Shown here in pieces: positions 34,964 to 49,900 of a stretch of 64,000 nucleotides of DNA (positions are counted from its first letter, which is position 1; each line of letters starts with the position of its first letter). Origin of the DNA: Membranipora membranacea (taxonomy: Eukaryota; Bryozoa; Gymnolaemata; Cheilostomatida; Membraniporidae); assembly GCA_914767715.1 (NCBI GenBank), contig OU612068.1, positions 9,982,001 through 10,046,000 of the forward strand. The letters are read 5' to 3'. The translations under genes and the position numbers were made by a program. The notes below the pieces were generated by a model. The model ran no database searches. It saw only the letters and a program-made list of their open reading frames with translations, and had not been told where the DNA came from.

Positions 34964-37900
34964 GTAAGAGATTTAAAGTTCATCATGTGTTCAGAACACT
35001 TGTACCATAATTGAATATCCGCGTGTCATATACATGACACGGTACTTATCAACTCAAACAAGCTACACAAGTGTTTCTTACTGTACAATATAGATGTATT
35101 AACTGGTTTTTATCTAGCCATCACCAATACTCTTCTGTGCCGTTTGGATTCAACCTTCTAAACAACACAGAAAAGTCAGGTAGAAGCTAGATAATACCTA
35201 CAATGAATTTGCACACTGAGCTATAAAAAGTTGTTAAGTTCAGTCTTTTAACCGCTTTTAATTCTTAAATTAACAGGGGAGATTATCATCTTCGGCAGCT
35301 TGTGAACATTGTTACTTGATTATTTTATGTTTCAGGCTCATGTGGTTGAAGCTACCATGCGAAGGAGACGAGGTGCGCCTCTTGGGATCTGTGTACTAAT
35401 GCCAAACGATCGACCTCGGTTTCCAAAGGTAAGTTATGAAATAAGTCATATCTATTTACACAGTCGATCATGATTTGATCAATGGTGAAAGTGATATGTC
35501 TGTGTGCACAAGTGTCCGCTGTCAGTAAAAAAGGAAGATGATGCATTTAGCCAAATATTTTATTGCTCTACGAAAATTATGTCAGCATATATTTGTAAAT
35601 TCCCCTTGAAATTGCGATAAGGAATCTTGCTTTCAGATGTTGCCATACCTGCTATAATATATCTCTCTTAAAATTTTAAAACTAGTATAGTGACCATGCT
35701 CAAGCTTGCATATCAATATCAATACCCCCCCCCCCCCCCTCTCTCTCCCCCTGCATCTACTCAGTATGAAATCTTTCTCGACCCCTCTTCGGTGAGAGGT
35801 CGGCAGGTGATGGTTGCAATAGGTTCAGAAAATGCAGCAAGGTATCTGTCCCTTACTTCAAGTGCTACATTAACATGAATATGCAACTAATTGAAGCCCC
35901 TCCAAGTACACAAGTTTGCCAAGAAAACCCCAAAAGTGATTTCAATTAGTATACCAATTAGCAAATTTCAAGTGAATCCTAAAATTGATGTTAACTGACT
36001 GTACTGAAATCGTACTTTGATTGCACTAATTATGATGTGTTCAATGACATTTAACTTTCTTTTTCAATGGTCATTTGCTCTTAAACTTCAACATAAGGTT
36101 ACAATCACGAGCATTTATGTGGCAATAAAGTAAATACAAAATCACCTGTCTGTTTTGCACTGCAGCTCCACAAATCCCGACCAATTATACATGAATTCTT
36201 GCTAGTGGAGAATAAGCAAGACGGGTCGTGAGTCCCCCACCCTTTTAAAATTGAATACCATTAGGAATCCTCAGTCTTTGTCAAGCGGCAATGCAGATAT
36301 TGCACTGACTGAACTTATGATATTTACTATTCAATCGATCATGATTTTAGTAATTGTTGTTTCTTGATTTCAAAAACTCTATTTTGTTGTAATTTGTTTG
36401 TTGACAAAATGCCTAAGTGGTTAGTTGTGAAAACCCGCAGATTGTCATGATCTAACTCATCCCATAGGAGAGCAGAATTCCTCGCCCCGACTTCTAAAGG
36501 CGTTGGGTGCAGAATTATTACAAAATGTCACTGAACAACGATGAATCAAACGGCAAACAATCCGCTCATGATGTTTTCTAAGGAAGAAGATGAAAGAGCT
36601 ACCTGATACCTGCTTGACCCGATGCTCTCTTCTTGTTTGATTTTCTGTGAAGTCACTAAAAGTTGTAACAAAGCAACATAATGTTGAAATCTTTTGAAAA
36701 CCTTCAGTATTGCCTAAGATACTCAAATACTCTTGGTATTGTTGGTAATAGGGCAGGAAGTTATCAGTGGAAATCCTTGAAGATTTGTGAGTTCGATATG
36801 ATCATCATACATCAACGGCAATTACTAGGAATTGTGTGCCCATTTGAAACCTTGAAATTACCATAATATCCATCATCTTTCAAATTACGTTGTCATGTTT
36901 CAAGCTAAATCTGTTAATTCTCATGCACAAACATTCCACAAGGCCTAATCTGAAGAGCATTGCTCCCAGATCGTTATTTTTGTGAATGAAAGTTGGAATA
37001 AAATGTCCTCAAGCAATTTTAATTTGCAATTCGTTTATCTGTCTGATCTATACAAAAGTTAGGTTATTTATAATTCATTACACCTTCTTGAAGTAAATAA
37101 TACTGCAATAGTTTAGCTAATAGTGCAAAGTCAAATCGACAAATCCGCTCAAAGTCAAATCGGCGTTCTTTTATGTGCTCAAGCTGGAATTTATTTATTG
37201 AGAAACCTTGCCAGTGAAAATCCATTTTCCAATCTTCATTCACTCCTTTCTGCATTCAATTTCAATTTTCTTTTCTTAGCTGAAGTGTGAATTTGGAAAG
37301 TGAATATATCAGCTGTGTTATGCAATACAGCTTCTTAATTGTCTCCCCAAGTAGTCTTGAGGTCTACAATTTAGATTATATTAACACCTCATTTCAATAA
37401 TATCTCCACTTGAAAGAGCTCAGCTGCTGCACTCTTGTAGAGCTCCAAAACTCAGCTCACCGCTCACCACTTAAATCAAGGTGTTCGATTGGTCAGTATT
37501 GTTGTGTCATTTGAGTAATTGGTAACATGAAATTTTGTAATTATTTCTTGTAAATCCAGCTGGAGTGGTATTTTAAGTAGCCATTATGCAGTGAAAGTGG
37601 GTAATTTAGGATGGATTTAATTTTTTAAGGTTGTCCTGAGTTAATGGGATAATGAGGGAAAGTCAGATCTACTTTTGGTGCAGCAAATCTCAGACACATT
37701 GCTGCCGTTTGGTTTTGGCTGCTTCCATTGTCTACATCTGCCACTGCTATGTGAGGAAGCAAGTCATATTCTGCATAAGAATGCAATTTTAATGTAACAA
37801 AGAACGACTACCATTATTCTGTGCACGCTTTGAGTCTGATCTACATTTCGAGTAATGAGCCAAAATTGCAAATTTTATTCATCAAGTCTGGTAGATTATT

Positions 37901-40900
37901 TAGACTACTGGTGAAACCATCATGCACCAAACATTGGCTGACAAGTCAAACTCTGCACGGCCAAGATTTGATCTTTCTTCATAACATAAAGAGTAAATAC
38001 TGGTAACTCTGTAAAGAGAATATCTTGGAAGCTGATTTCCAGATAAGGCCAAATGTCATGGTACCACCAGAAAAGTATTGTTTGGAAGACAGTTTCACAA
38101 TATTATTGTATTGATTTAATAACAGATAAAAACTCTCTGTGGTTCAAATTAACCCTGAACATGTTGGACATGGTGGGCTATTGGTATATCTGGAGTGGCA
38201 ATGCCAAAGATCTTTGGCAATGTGGAAATGGCAGGTAGTTGATAGTGCTTCTAAAGCAGTCCTCGGGAATCTGAGCTTTTCAGCCACAGACAAAACATGG
38301 TTATGGCTAGGTATATGATTACGGCATTGGAGGAAGGCAATGTGTCAGTTTGTCATCCCAATCCCATTGGCTGCATGTCCGAATTTCCCTGTTCCGGCTA
38401 TGAACTCCCTCAGGTGAGAGGGAGTCTGTTGGTTCCGGCTTCATTCATAGATCTATAAAAACATTTCTGTCCCCTAGACACAATGGAATGAAAATATTAT
38501 ACCTGTCTTGTTGTCACTAATGATATAATGTTATTACAGACGACATACCGACCTGCCATGCTATCGAGTGAGATGCTGAATGAGCCAATGAAGAGTAGAG
38601 TGGCGATTAGTCAGATCACAGAGAATAGTATTGCTGACGCTGCCGGACTTTGTGTCGGAGATATCATCCGTTCTGTAAGTGTATATAGAAGATTTATTTG
38701 AGAAGAAGTTATCCCCTTCTTGTAGATTTGTTTTAAACTTTGTGCTTCAAATGCGCAAGGAGTTGTAAGCTCCATTATCAGAGGGGTTGGGGTTCTCTGA
38801 CCTCTCAACTCACCTCTGTATGATCTTAAAGTGTCCATATCCTGGAAGAATTTCCATCAAGCACAATTATAGGCTTTTAATTAAAAAAAGACAAGGCAAC
38901 TCCTGAATCCTTCAATTTTTAGCTGCTAACGCATACATCTATTATGGTCAAATCGATTCACTTGCCGTGCCTGTGGCTACAAAATTAGGATGGCCTAGGC
39001 ATTCAGGAAACCACGGGAATAATGGTGAATGAGAATTTTGCACTTTGCCAGATCGCAGGAGGTTTGGTATACCTGAGCTTTCTCATGCACCAAATCGATA
39101 GACCAGCCAAGTCATATCTAATTTGAAGCAGCTGCTGTTTAGATTTACCATAACTTCTATATTATCTGAACAGTGAAGCAGCATTAATTATCTCGGCGCT
39201 GCTTTCCATGAATGAACTCTGCGAGGGTTATATAAACCAAGCTCTCTACATGGTAACTATCTACACTGATTGAAAAACGCTTTCATCTAGATAGAATTTT
39301 TAATTTCCGGCTGTGCATTGATCAACATCTTTGTAGACAACACAAATGATTAAAGCTGTTCTGCACTCATTGAATATTCAGGTGGGCTATGACTACGATT
39401 GATTCTCACTATCTAGCTAGTCATGATGGTGAAAGGTAAATTTAGCTCGCTGATGCCTCGTCGGTAAAGATAAAAGAGGTAATTAGTAGCAGAAAGTAAA
39501 CTAAAAGTTTTCTCTAGTCTGCGTCATCCAGGGTCGTTATCAGTAGAGTGATTCACCCCAGAGTTTGACAAAACAAGTAAAGGCCAATGTTGCTAAATTA
39601 TCAGTTCAGGGTTACCAATAACCAACGTCTTTATAAGCCAGCATCAGGAAGACATATTGGTCGGATACGAAATGAAAGCTGTGTTTATCAGCGACTATCT
39701 CTCTGAGTGTTTGTGGTACATGACGGAGACTAGATCTGATAGTCACGTGTCTATGTGGTCTTACAGTTAAAAAGATTGCTGATAACCAAAATATAAAATA
39801 TATAAATTACAGCCGTGTTTGCATACACTGGACTCGAACCTTTTGATGAGTTTACTCCGCTGATATGGAATCTAAGCGATCGCACTCGATGCTCGTTGAT
39901 AAACGTTTCTAAACATGTTTTCACTCATTAAACTAGAACAATGGGTTATAAACCCCATCTTTTTGCTCCGCCTTTTGTAGCCTAGCTTGCCTTTGTGATT
40001 TTTCTTGGTGCTCGCTTGCCAAAGGTGTGGGAAAATCGGGCCTGCCACGCTTCAAAACCACACACCCCTCCCTATGTTTTGTCTGCGATAATCGTGCCAA
40101 TTGAAAAAGGACAATCCGAGTCATCCAGGGGTGAGATGATTTTTTTATGAAATCAATTTTAGATAGGTGCGTTGAGATTGTTATCTAAACTGATTTTGCT
40201 TGACTTACAAAGACTGCTAATTGACTATGACTGAACATGCTCTAACAGTCATTAGTTCTTATTGTCACCCCTGAAGTTCATGATGCTATAAAGAACCGCC
40301 AGAAAGGCTTTGAAAATATAAATTGATTAATTAAAACCATGACCTTTTCAAGGAGTTGTCATATCTACTGATTGTCTGTCTACCAGGAATGTTAGCCGTT
40401 TTGTTTGAGAGGTTGTCTTGGAGCAGCTCATTGTTTAAAGATTCTTCGGTGAAACGAAAATTTGAAAAACTCTCTCTCAGTGTGCGTAATGAAGATGCAG
40501 GACTCTTCATAATTGCTGTCATGAGGAGTTGTCAATTCCTTTCCGTGGCTGACCTGTTAAAGTACAGCTGAGATGGTGTGAGTCTCTACGTGCTTGTCCT
40601 GCGTCTCAGTCCTCGCTAAGTCAGGCTTAGACATGTTCCTACAATCACTGATAAATTCGCTAAACCGATGATGGTTATTGCATATTTTCTCTGGATTAGG
40701 CTGCTATTTTCAGTTAATTTATTTGATTTTCTTTGATAATTTGTGAGGTTTTACCAGTTTTTAGGTGCTCCTACCTTAAATTCATTAGCTCGATGGATGT
40801 GGAGTGGGATTACTGCAGCTCAGCATTCTTACTCCGCTTACTTGACTCAGTATATTTCACAAGTTGAACAACCACTTCAGATTTTGATAGATTTCTCTTA

Positions 40901-43900
40901 TTTATTTCAGCAGCAGCATTTCGATAATTACAGAATCGTATTATCAATGAGAACAGCGTTCCTCCATTCACTAAAATCCACCAGATTTCTCTTTCTCCCA
41001 CTCTCGATTTTCTTTCTTTCATTATATCAACTCTGTAAAAGCTCAATCACTTAATGTATGTTTTATTAGCGTCATAATGTAATAGCAGATTTGTTCTAAT
41101 TTGATCCCCTCTGAAGGGTACTTCAATTTGGGTTCTACTGGAACTAATCTAGGACTGAAATAGTTACCCTGAGTTAAGGACCTGTCTCATAACTTTCACC
41201 CCAAATTCCTGTCAATGATCACGCTACACATGTACGAGTTGTATCAGCATCGCCCCGCAATACCGCAATTAAATTACAAATCTCTGTCTATGTCAAGAAA
41301 AATTCTCCTGTCTTTGTCCGCTCTCCAAATTTAGACAAGCTTGTTGAGTAAAGTTTGTTTTAGTTTAGTGACATGCTCCGCAACAGATAAGTGTAACCTT
41401 TGTGAGTTTTATGTTGAAGCTCTTCCAGAAAATGCACGCAAGGTTACTGTACCGTCCATATCTTCAGGCCGATCCATTGAAAGAATCTGAATAAGAAACT
41501 GAAAACCTTTTTTGTATCTATTTTCATGCATTAATGCAAAAAATCATACGGCCTTGAGCAGGCAGCTGGGCTAAAGTTTTTGTGGTTGGACCCTGTGCCA
41601 AACTTTTAGAAAAATATCTAAATATTTAGCCCGAAAATGCTGATAATAACCCCATTAGAGTTTTGATTTTGAATGTTCTATTGTTCTTTCAAGATTGATG
41701 TAAATAGTATAGGATTGATGAAAACCCCAAAGTCCTTAATTATAAACGACAACAAGGGACAGTTTATTTTTGTGGTGCCCCTGCTGTGATTAAACGTATC
41801 TAAGGGGTACGAAGGCAGGTGATATTCGGTAATCCATTTAACCCGTCTTTATGATTCATTAGTAGTCTACAAGAGCCTCTCGAGGGACGCAACCAAAGTG
41901 TGGCCTAAAGATCCTCATCTTCAGGGCTCAACCATTTTCTGTTTCATCTAAAGTCATATCTTTTAAACTGTTTACCTTTCAGAAATAGGTGAATGAAAAC
42001 CGTAAAAAATTTCAAGTTGGCTGCACTTAATTACGGTCTTTTGTTGATCACAAGATAAGGACTTGGGGGTTTCACCTGCGCATCGTGAGAGACCTAGGAC
42101 CTCTCAATGGTTACAATTAAAAGTTGGGGGCACTCTACTGTCCCAACTCGTTGTAACGCAAAATTTAGCTGAGGTTCTGTGCAGGAATTGTAGCGGATAA
42201 TCAGGATCTTCTGGTTAGGTGCAATATTTAAAGGTTTTTATTGTAGTTATTATAAGAATTGACCTTATCATCAAATCATAAACACAGTCAGAATATTAAC
42301 AATACATTAAAATTGTGATGTTGTCAAATTAGCTCAAATATTTTGCGCACCTGCCCTAAGAATTGAAAAGACTGTTGTGAAATTTACGCCTCTGTCAAAT
42401 CATGCCTGCAAAATTAGCTTCATTTCTGCACTTGTTATGGTGTATTTTGATTGACAGTTCCACTTTCCGTTTAGATGAAGCTCCGCACACACATGAATCT
42501 GTGCGATGAAAGGAGGGCCCTGGTTAGTGAATCAATAGTTGCATGATTTCGGCGGGGGTTGTGTTTTAGAAAGCCAGGCACACGTCCTACAAACTGTTTT
42601 TGACTGTCTTGGCATAGTCCCAAAAACCTTCTCTTTTTCTTGACAAAGATTCAGCTTTGCCCAATCGATGCTCCGCACTGTTTTGAGCGATGTTACCCTG
42701 GCCGGCCATGTGCCGTAATTAGATGTGTTAACATAAGCAACAAAAAGCTGTTTGCAAATGATTACTTTTTGTCCTGCTGAAGAGCTGGCAGATTATAGTA
42801 TTACCTGTACACTGTGCAATCTTCTATTTCGGTATTGACTTTTTAATGATGACCTGGGCTAGCTGAATTGTCTCAGAAAATTCCCATGTTGGATTTGTTT
42901 TCATAACCTATCATCCCTTTGAGGCATTAGAATAATGCATTGTGCATCATGCATCCCTTTCTATATGGTTGGAAAACAAAAAATAAGATAACATAATAAA
43001 AACACCTCATTTCTGCTCTGGTCAAACACTGCAAGGCTAAAGTCAACCGCGGCAACTGTGTAAATTTAGTGAAACATTATCTCCGTCAAAAAACAACATA
43101 ATTACTTAACAAAACCGCCATGTTTTCTTATTAGTAACTGTACAAATAAAATCCACACATCTTCTCACTTCTCCCACGAGCCTGATCTTACCTCCTTAGT
43201 TTTACCCGCTAATAAACAACTACTATACAGGGACGCTCCCGTAACTCCCTTACAAGGAAGGAATCTAATCAATCATGATCTGAGGCTTCAATAAAAGTTT
43301 CAATTTAATTCAAAAGCAGCACGCTTTTAAATGGTGCTGTTCACATATAAATTGACATAATTATTATTCCAATTGCAACATCAACATCTTCTAAAGCGAG
43401 TGCGCCCGCTTCCCACGGGTCCTCACCATATGCCAACAAAATTAGAGATGCACCACCGTATCAGCTTTAACTGGTTGTAAAACCAGTGCTTCTACATGCT
43501 AATCTGCTCATAAATATGATGTTTTGAGAAGACACTTGGGAGGCTGTGCACCTCGGTCTTTTCTCAGGAACTGGTCATACAGCGTGGTAATGACCTATTA
43601 ATACGTAGTCAATGAGGTAATTTACACGCCTAATAACAAACCTGCCGGACACTAAGGTATCTGAGATATCGTGGAATCTTGGTCATTTGAGGGGTTCAAA
43701 GACAAGTTCACATCATTCATCTTTGCTCGATTAACTATTTTTAAACTAGAATTCTGTGCTATATGTTTAGTATTTGTTATATATACCAGGTAAGCTTGTT
43801 GATGCTAGTCAAAGGGTCACAAATAGCTGAAAAGCTTTCTTATTGGATGCCAGCTAAGATATATTGGTGGTCTTTTGCGTCACGATTCCAAGATCGTTCA

Positions 43901-46900
43901 CCACAAATAACGTCATCCTGTGTTTTGTATACATGGTACAAAGCGGTAAAATCAACCTAGTCTTGCTTGTTGGAGTTTGAGGCGATTTCACCTCACTTTG
44001 GTTTAATCATGCGTGCAGACAGAACGTAACTCGTTATACAGCAGTCGGACAACCTTCGATTTCCGACTCTCTTACACACAAAGACCCAAAGTAATTTGTA
44101 CGAATATGATGCACTTTGTGCGTATTGGCTAATCCCATGTCAAGGATGCTTGAGAATCTATCTAAACCAAAACAACAGCTGAACTCTACCTAGGTGCACA
44201 CAAAGCATCATCTTGGTACGCCCAAAACATCAGAATGAGGTGTTGATGGAGGCAGCACTATAAAATAATGTAAGGTTTGCACCACTTAGTCTTGATAGCT
44301 GGTAAGATAAGCTAAGTACAATGGGAAGATTGCCACTGTAATTTGGGTCTCCCCATATAAGAGAGCAGCTAAGGCTCGACCTAATGGATGGATGGAGCGG
44401 CGTTTGGCGTTTGAAGAGCTCCCTCTACTCCAAGTGAAGCGATGACTGAATGTCTATGAGAAAGGGCGGCATAAATTTTGATGTTTTGATTTATGTGAAT
44501 TTTATCAGCTCACAAATAAAGAGCAATAATTTTATTCTACCAATTTCTCATGAAATGATCTATTTTGCATAAAATATTACATCAAATTGGCATCAGATCA
44601 GAAGGAGCCATCATAAACATTATAATTTCTCTACCTTGGAGTTTCAAAGCACAACAAATTTGGCATCAGATGCAAGAGACTCACTTCTTATGGGTCTATA
44701 TGCCTGAATCATATTCCAGCTAATGGTACCAGCAACAAATCCAGGTTACTAGGTTGCTCAATCAAGGAGAGTTCTTGGTTCAAACAATGGGGAGAGGGAG
44801 TTCATTGGTTCAAACATCGACTGAGCAAATGCAGCGAGTAAAGTCGGTAATATTGAAAGGTTTTGTGTCTCGTGCTGACCGATGAGCAAAGAAAGGCTGC
44901 CACATTCTCCGAATAAGCAAATAGGTACAACAAATACTCGAGGACAGGAGTACAGGTCATTTACATATCTAGAGAGGTCCTTAATTTCCATCTTATTGAC
45001 ACAAAATGAGTCAACTAATGCAGATTGCAGATCATCCGTGGATTGGCTGCTATGTTGGTTAGCTCTCTGCTCTCAGTCGCTAGTTCATCAAACCAGGCAG
45101 ATGGAGATGGAGACAATATTATTATGACACAATAAGGTACATGCGGTTGACATGTTCTGGAAGTTGTCACTCTCGATAATGACAAAAGAATGCACCTCCT
45201 GTTGAGTTGGTAGTTGACTGGTTTTCAGGCTGTGCTTTGACTGTCTACAAGGATCTAACCATAGAGACAAAGATCAATCACTCACTGACCATTTTGGTCA
45301 TTCAGAAATCCTTACCAAATGTTTATCGTGACGTAGGCTTTCTCTTTCAAGTGCAGCGTAGTAATTTTTTTCTTAGATATTTGGCTGAAGAAAATATTTT
45401 TGTCTTAGAGAGAAATTTGAATTTAGATTGAATGTGGTTTAGAATGTGATGAATATTATATAATTAAGATTGTATCTAAAATTGGTTTTTTACCAAATTG
45501 CTTAAAATTAATTCAGAATTTCGCTAATTTGTACCGAGTCAAACAGGTGAGAACCGCAATTTGGCAGTTCGGTCGCTTTCATCTGCATAATTTGGTAGCC
45601 GCAACACAGGTTTTGCGGCCACAACACAAGTTTTGTGGCCGATTTTTCTCTGTTGTAATGATATTACACCATACCAGATTATAGCTAATATACTGCTAAT
45701 AGTCAATTAGCTAGAAATACTTGTGAATGAAAAAGGAATGCCCTGGCATACATGGAAAGTCTTGTCATATTTTGATAATTACGCCTCCATATCAAATGTC
45801 AAAATTTATTGACAGCGACTGCAGTCGGTTTTATGAATGAGATCAGGACCTGCCTCAGCGGCATTATGGAACATATTATAATCTGTTTACGAGACACTAA
45901 GGATGAAGCGCACAAACAAGACATCGGCAGCTTGTGTTGCACCGGCAGCCTGTGATGCCGGTTTAAAATAGAGGATACCATTTCCAATCCCCTTTGATCA
46001 GCTCAGTCATGCTGCAAATAAAAGAAAACATGGCAAGCACCGCTAACTGAGTTTCCCAAAACACAACCATTTAGAGTTTGAGTGAAGATTTGCGGCACAG
46101 GGCGGCACAGGGACATTAGAGGTGTTTGTATTTGGATGCCAGCGCCCCACTGCAATGTCTATATGTGATTTGTTTACCTGCATACCTCATCCTATCTTTC
46201 AATTCATGTTAGGTGACGGAGTCAAGGCGATTATAGGATACAATCTTTCATCTTTTATGTAACATTATTATAATAAACATAGTGATTAAGATGGGAGGTA
46301 GATAAACCCATAGGTAATACCATGTGTCAACAACTATAACAAGTAACTGGGTGATCAAAAGTGTTCAGACAGATACCGCAACATTAAAGTGTGCAAACTT
46401 GGTACTCCTAAAACTTTGAGCTGCCCTCTAGCTGAATGCTATGAGGATATGCAATACAGTTTTTAAACATGATTTTATCTATTTATCTTCTTTGTACTGT
46501 GTAAGTTGTCTTGTTAGCAAACTTTAGAATTACTCTAACTGAAACTTGAAAGGCAACTGGAGAGTTGTGATGTTTTGATATCAAAATCCATTTAAATGTC
46601 TTCATCTTTCATAAAGCTACATCAGCATAACAAACATTACAAACAAAGCAATTCTATCCAAATGCTAAAACATGGCGGAGTATTTGATGTTGAGGATGTG
46701 CGTAAGAGGCTGTATAACATTAGGGTGTATTTGCAGAATCATTGGTCCTAGACTGGAAGTCTCCGATAAAGTTTCAAATGTTTAATAACGGCATAGCCTT
46801 TAAACTCTCTTTCCTCTATCATCTAGTGATTGACTCTTGTTTGATTACATCTGCTGATCTGTTCCTTCTACGTGCTGCATCCTCCCTCAGGCTATAAATT

Positions 46901-49900
46901 ACAGGGAATTTGAAAATCGACTGATGCTTTTTCCTCCTAGTTTGTCTGAACTCTTGATTCATTGTTAGAAATCATGTTCATTCTTTTTCTGTGATTTCCT
47001 CAAACAAGTGATAATAGATTCTCAGTTCAATGTTTGGGCCATGTTCACTCTCACTGCATTGAGTCACTGAGTGGGCATAGTTTGGCGATAATACCGATAA
47101 TAGCCTCAGATCAAGGGTTTAAACCGCCCATCAATATTGATACAAGTAAAGGTGTGAGTTAGAAATTACCTTTGATGATTAACTCAGTCATCAGTTACTC
47201 AGCTCAGTTTTGTGTGCTAAAACTACTTGATAATATTTTGCTTGTTAATAACACATCTGAGTTGATTGTTGGTATTTAGCTAAAGGATAAATAAAGGACT
47301 GTTTAAATCAAACTCTTTTAATCCGTGCAGCTCCAATCCCTTTGATCCACGCAATTAACCTTAACTTTGTAGAAAAATTCAAACTTCTTTTCCTTTCCTT
47401 CTGCAGGTTTTTTTGGCTGTAGCCAACTTGCCATTGAAGTTTCTTTGCAAACACAAAAAAAAGCGTTGATGCTCTGGACTGGCGCTTTCTAGAAAGTATG
47501 ATAAAGTATATGCGAAAAATGCCCCAGGCTGACCAAGGCACTGGTAACGGGTGTTCCTCAATTATTTTCAAAACATAGGCGAGAGTTGGGGAAATTATTT
47601 CCAGTCATGAGCAGTCTCATTTTGAAATCCTCTTTCAATCAATCTATATGGTTACGCTGATTGCTGTTATTGTACTATTAATCTAATGTTTTGACTATGC
47701 TCTGATTTCATTGGTTAGTTGATTACACGCTCGGCCAATCACATTGAGGACACTACATCTAAAATCTATCAACACCTCTTGAATCTGCTAATTTTTAATT
47801 CACATGTTTGCTCATTCTTACGTTGGATGCTTAGTGATCACGGCGTGATTTGTGCTTTGTTGATTCCTGCAGAACTTTACTTCAAGGATATTTCCTATAC
47901 ACGGATAATATAACAGTGTTTAGAGAACATAATATAGCAAAATTATATTTAATGGAAATTATGACTGCTTCCTTCTAAACCTTTAGCAGTGGACACTTCA
48001 CTAATAGAAACAATAGTTCACATACTTGTCATATCACTATATATCGGATTAAATCGACAATGGATTTTGTTATTTGCAAGGTAAGATTTTAATTTCAAAG
48101 TTCTATAATACTAGTTGTTGTCTTTTAGCTGATTTGTTTGCAACAATTTTGTATGATCAGTAGATGGTGGTCATTGGAAATAAAATAGCCCATAGACACT
48201 AATCGCAAGCAATAACAATATCATAATGTTGTCTTTTTTGTTATAGAAGTTAGTCAACCTCGTTAGAATCATCTTAATTTTTAAACATGGAGGATTTGTC
48301 ATATTAGCAAAATTGATTTCAATTTAAATGTTTATGATCAGTGCAAAGTGAAGAATTTTAACTCAATATGGTCCTAGAACACCTGCCAATGACAAACAGT
48401 AGTTATTAAAGAATTGATTGATTGCATAAACACCACCACAAGTCTAAGGGGATTATGTACCACAAGCAATATACGATATACCCAGTAATAACCCACTGCA
48501 ACCTGATTATAGATTCAGAGCCTAAATTTGAGGTTTTCAGCTTGAAAACAAAATGCTTGACTAGGCTTGATTTTTTGTCTAGTTGCATTAATTGCTATAG
48601 GTTTGCAATATATTGACCGGTTTTTTGTCTATTCCCACCTCATTTTTATATGTGGAGCTCTAATAGTAATAGTTGCCACACTTTATGAGAAGCTTTCAAC
48701 AGTGACACCTTTTTGTATATTTTCTTGCAAATCATTTCAACATTTACATCACAGTTGTGGCATAACAAGTTTTGTCATGAGAATTTAGTAGGCTATCATA
48801 TCGTTTATTTGAGGCTGTTATTCTTGTTGAACCGCTATTAGTATTTGTCGTTTCTGGGCTGTTGAGTGGATTGTAGGCTGTTATCAACATAGCTGTGATC
48901 TTGAAGAATCACTTGTCGTTATTTATCTCATTGTAGACAAATTTATTCCCATCGCTTTAGCCCCTATGGTAATCATAATAACACGATATGCTCGTCATAC
49001 GTAGCGCAGGAAATTCATCTCTCAACCATTCTATTATACAAGCCACTTGAGTAAGACCTGTAGTGTTTGGCTACCCCTTAATTGACATTAGATACAAGAC
49101 TCTGAAGGACTCCCGTGCAGTCTTACAACCCGTTATACAACATAGCTTTGCATTGTTGTATCACCTGGTCATCATTCATCCCTCCTCTGATTCGAGTGGC
49201 AAATATCAACATACAACATCTATTAGATTGGCTTGATTCTAGCATGTGATAACATCGGCAGACAGTTTAAGGGTGGGGCTGTGTCGTCCCTCCGGGTGAC
49301 CGTGCCGTCCCTTACAATGGTGAATTCACCCTTCTGACATGTCAAACACTCAATCACTACTCAAACCCTCATCTCCTCTGAGTTTGTTTGTAGTCTCATG
49401 CTGGGAATTCACTTCGGCTCCTCTATCTGCTTTGTTCATCACTAGATTGTCACCCTCGCCTTTTGTGCAAATTCAGTTTTGACACCAACATAGAAATAAA
49501 ACTAAATGGATGGACCTGCATCCTTGCAAATGTTATTAAGATGTTTATTGATAACTATTTGGTGCATCTTTGCCTGCATTTCAAGTCATCTCTTGGCATG
49601 TTTGTCCGTATTTGATAGCTTTGGCAGTTTTAGGTTACCATTAGCTGGGCAACTTGTGCTTTTACATAACCCAGAGTGTCTGTGTGTTGATAATAGCCAG
49701 CCAAATTATGTAATAAGTGAAAACCGATGGCTGCTTATCTCATTGATCGCTGTGAATCTTGACAGGGGATGTCAGCCACCTTGCTAGGAGTGACAGAATT
49801 ATTGACACATACCATTGCTGATGGTATAGATCGAACATGATTCCCGTAGGCTATTTAAAATTTCATTGGTTTGAAGGTAATCAAATTGAAATGACACACG

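Noticed and set aside
39820-39850. B-box-like GGTTCGAGTCC on the minus strand
   Set aside because: No A box or cloverleaf could be found at the right distance, so it is not called as a tRNA or SINE.
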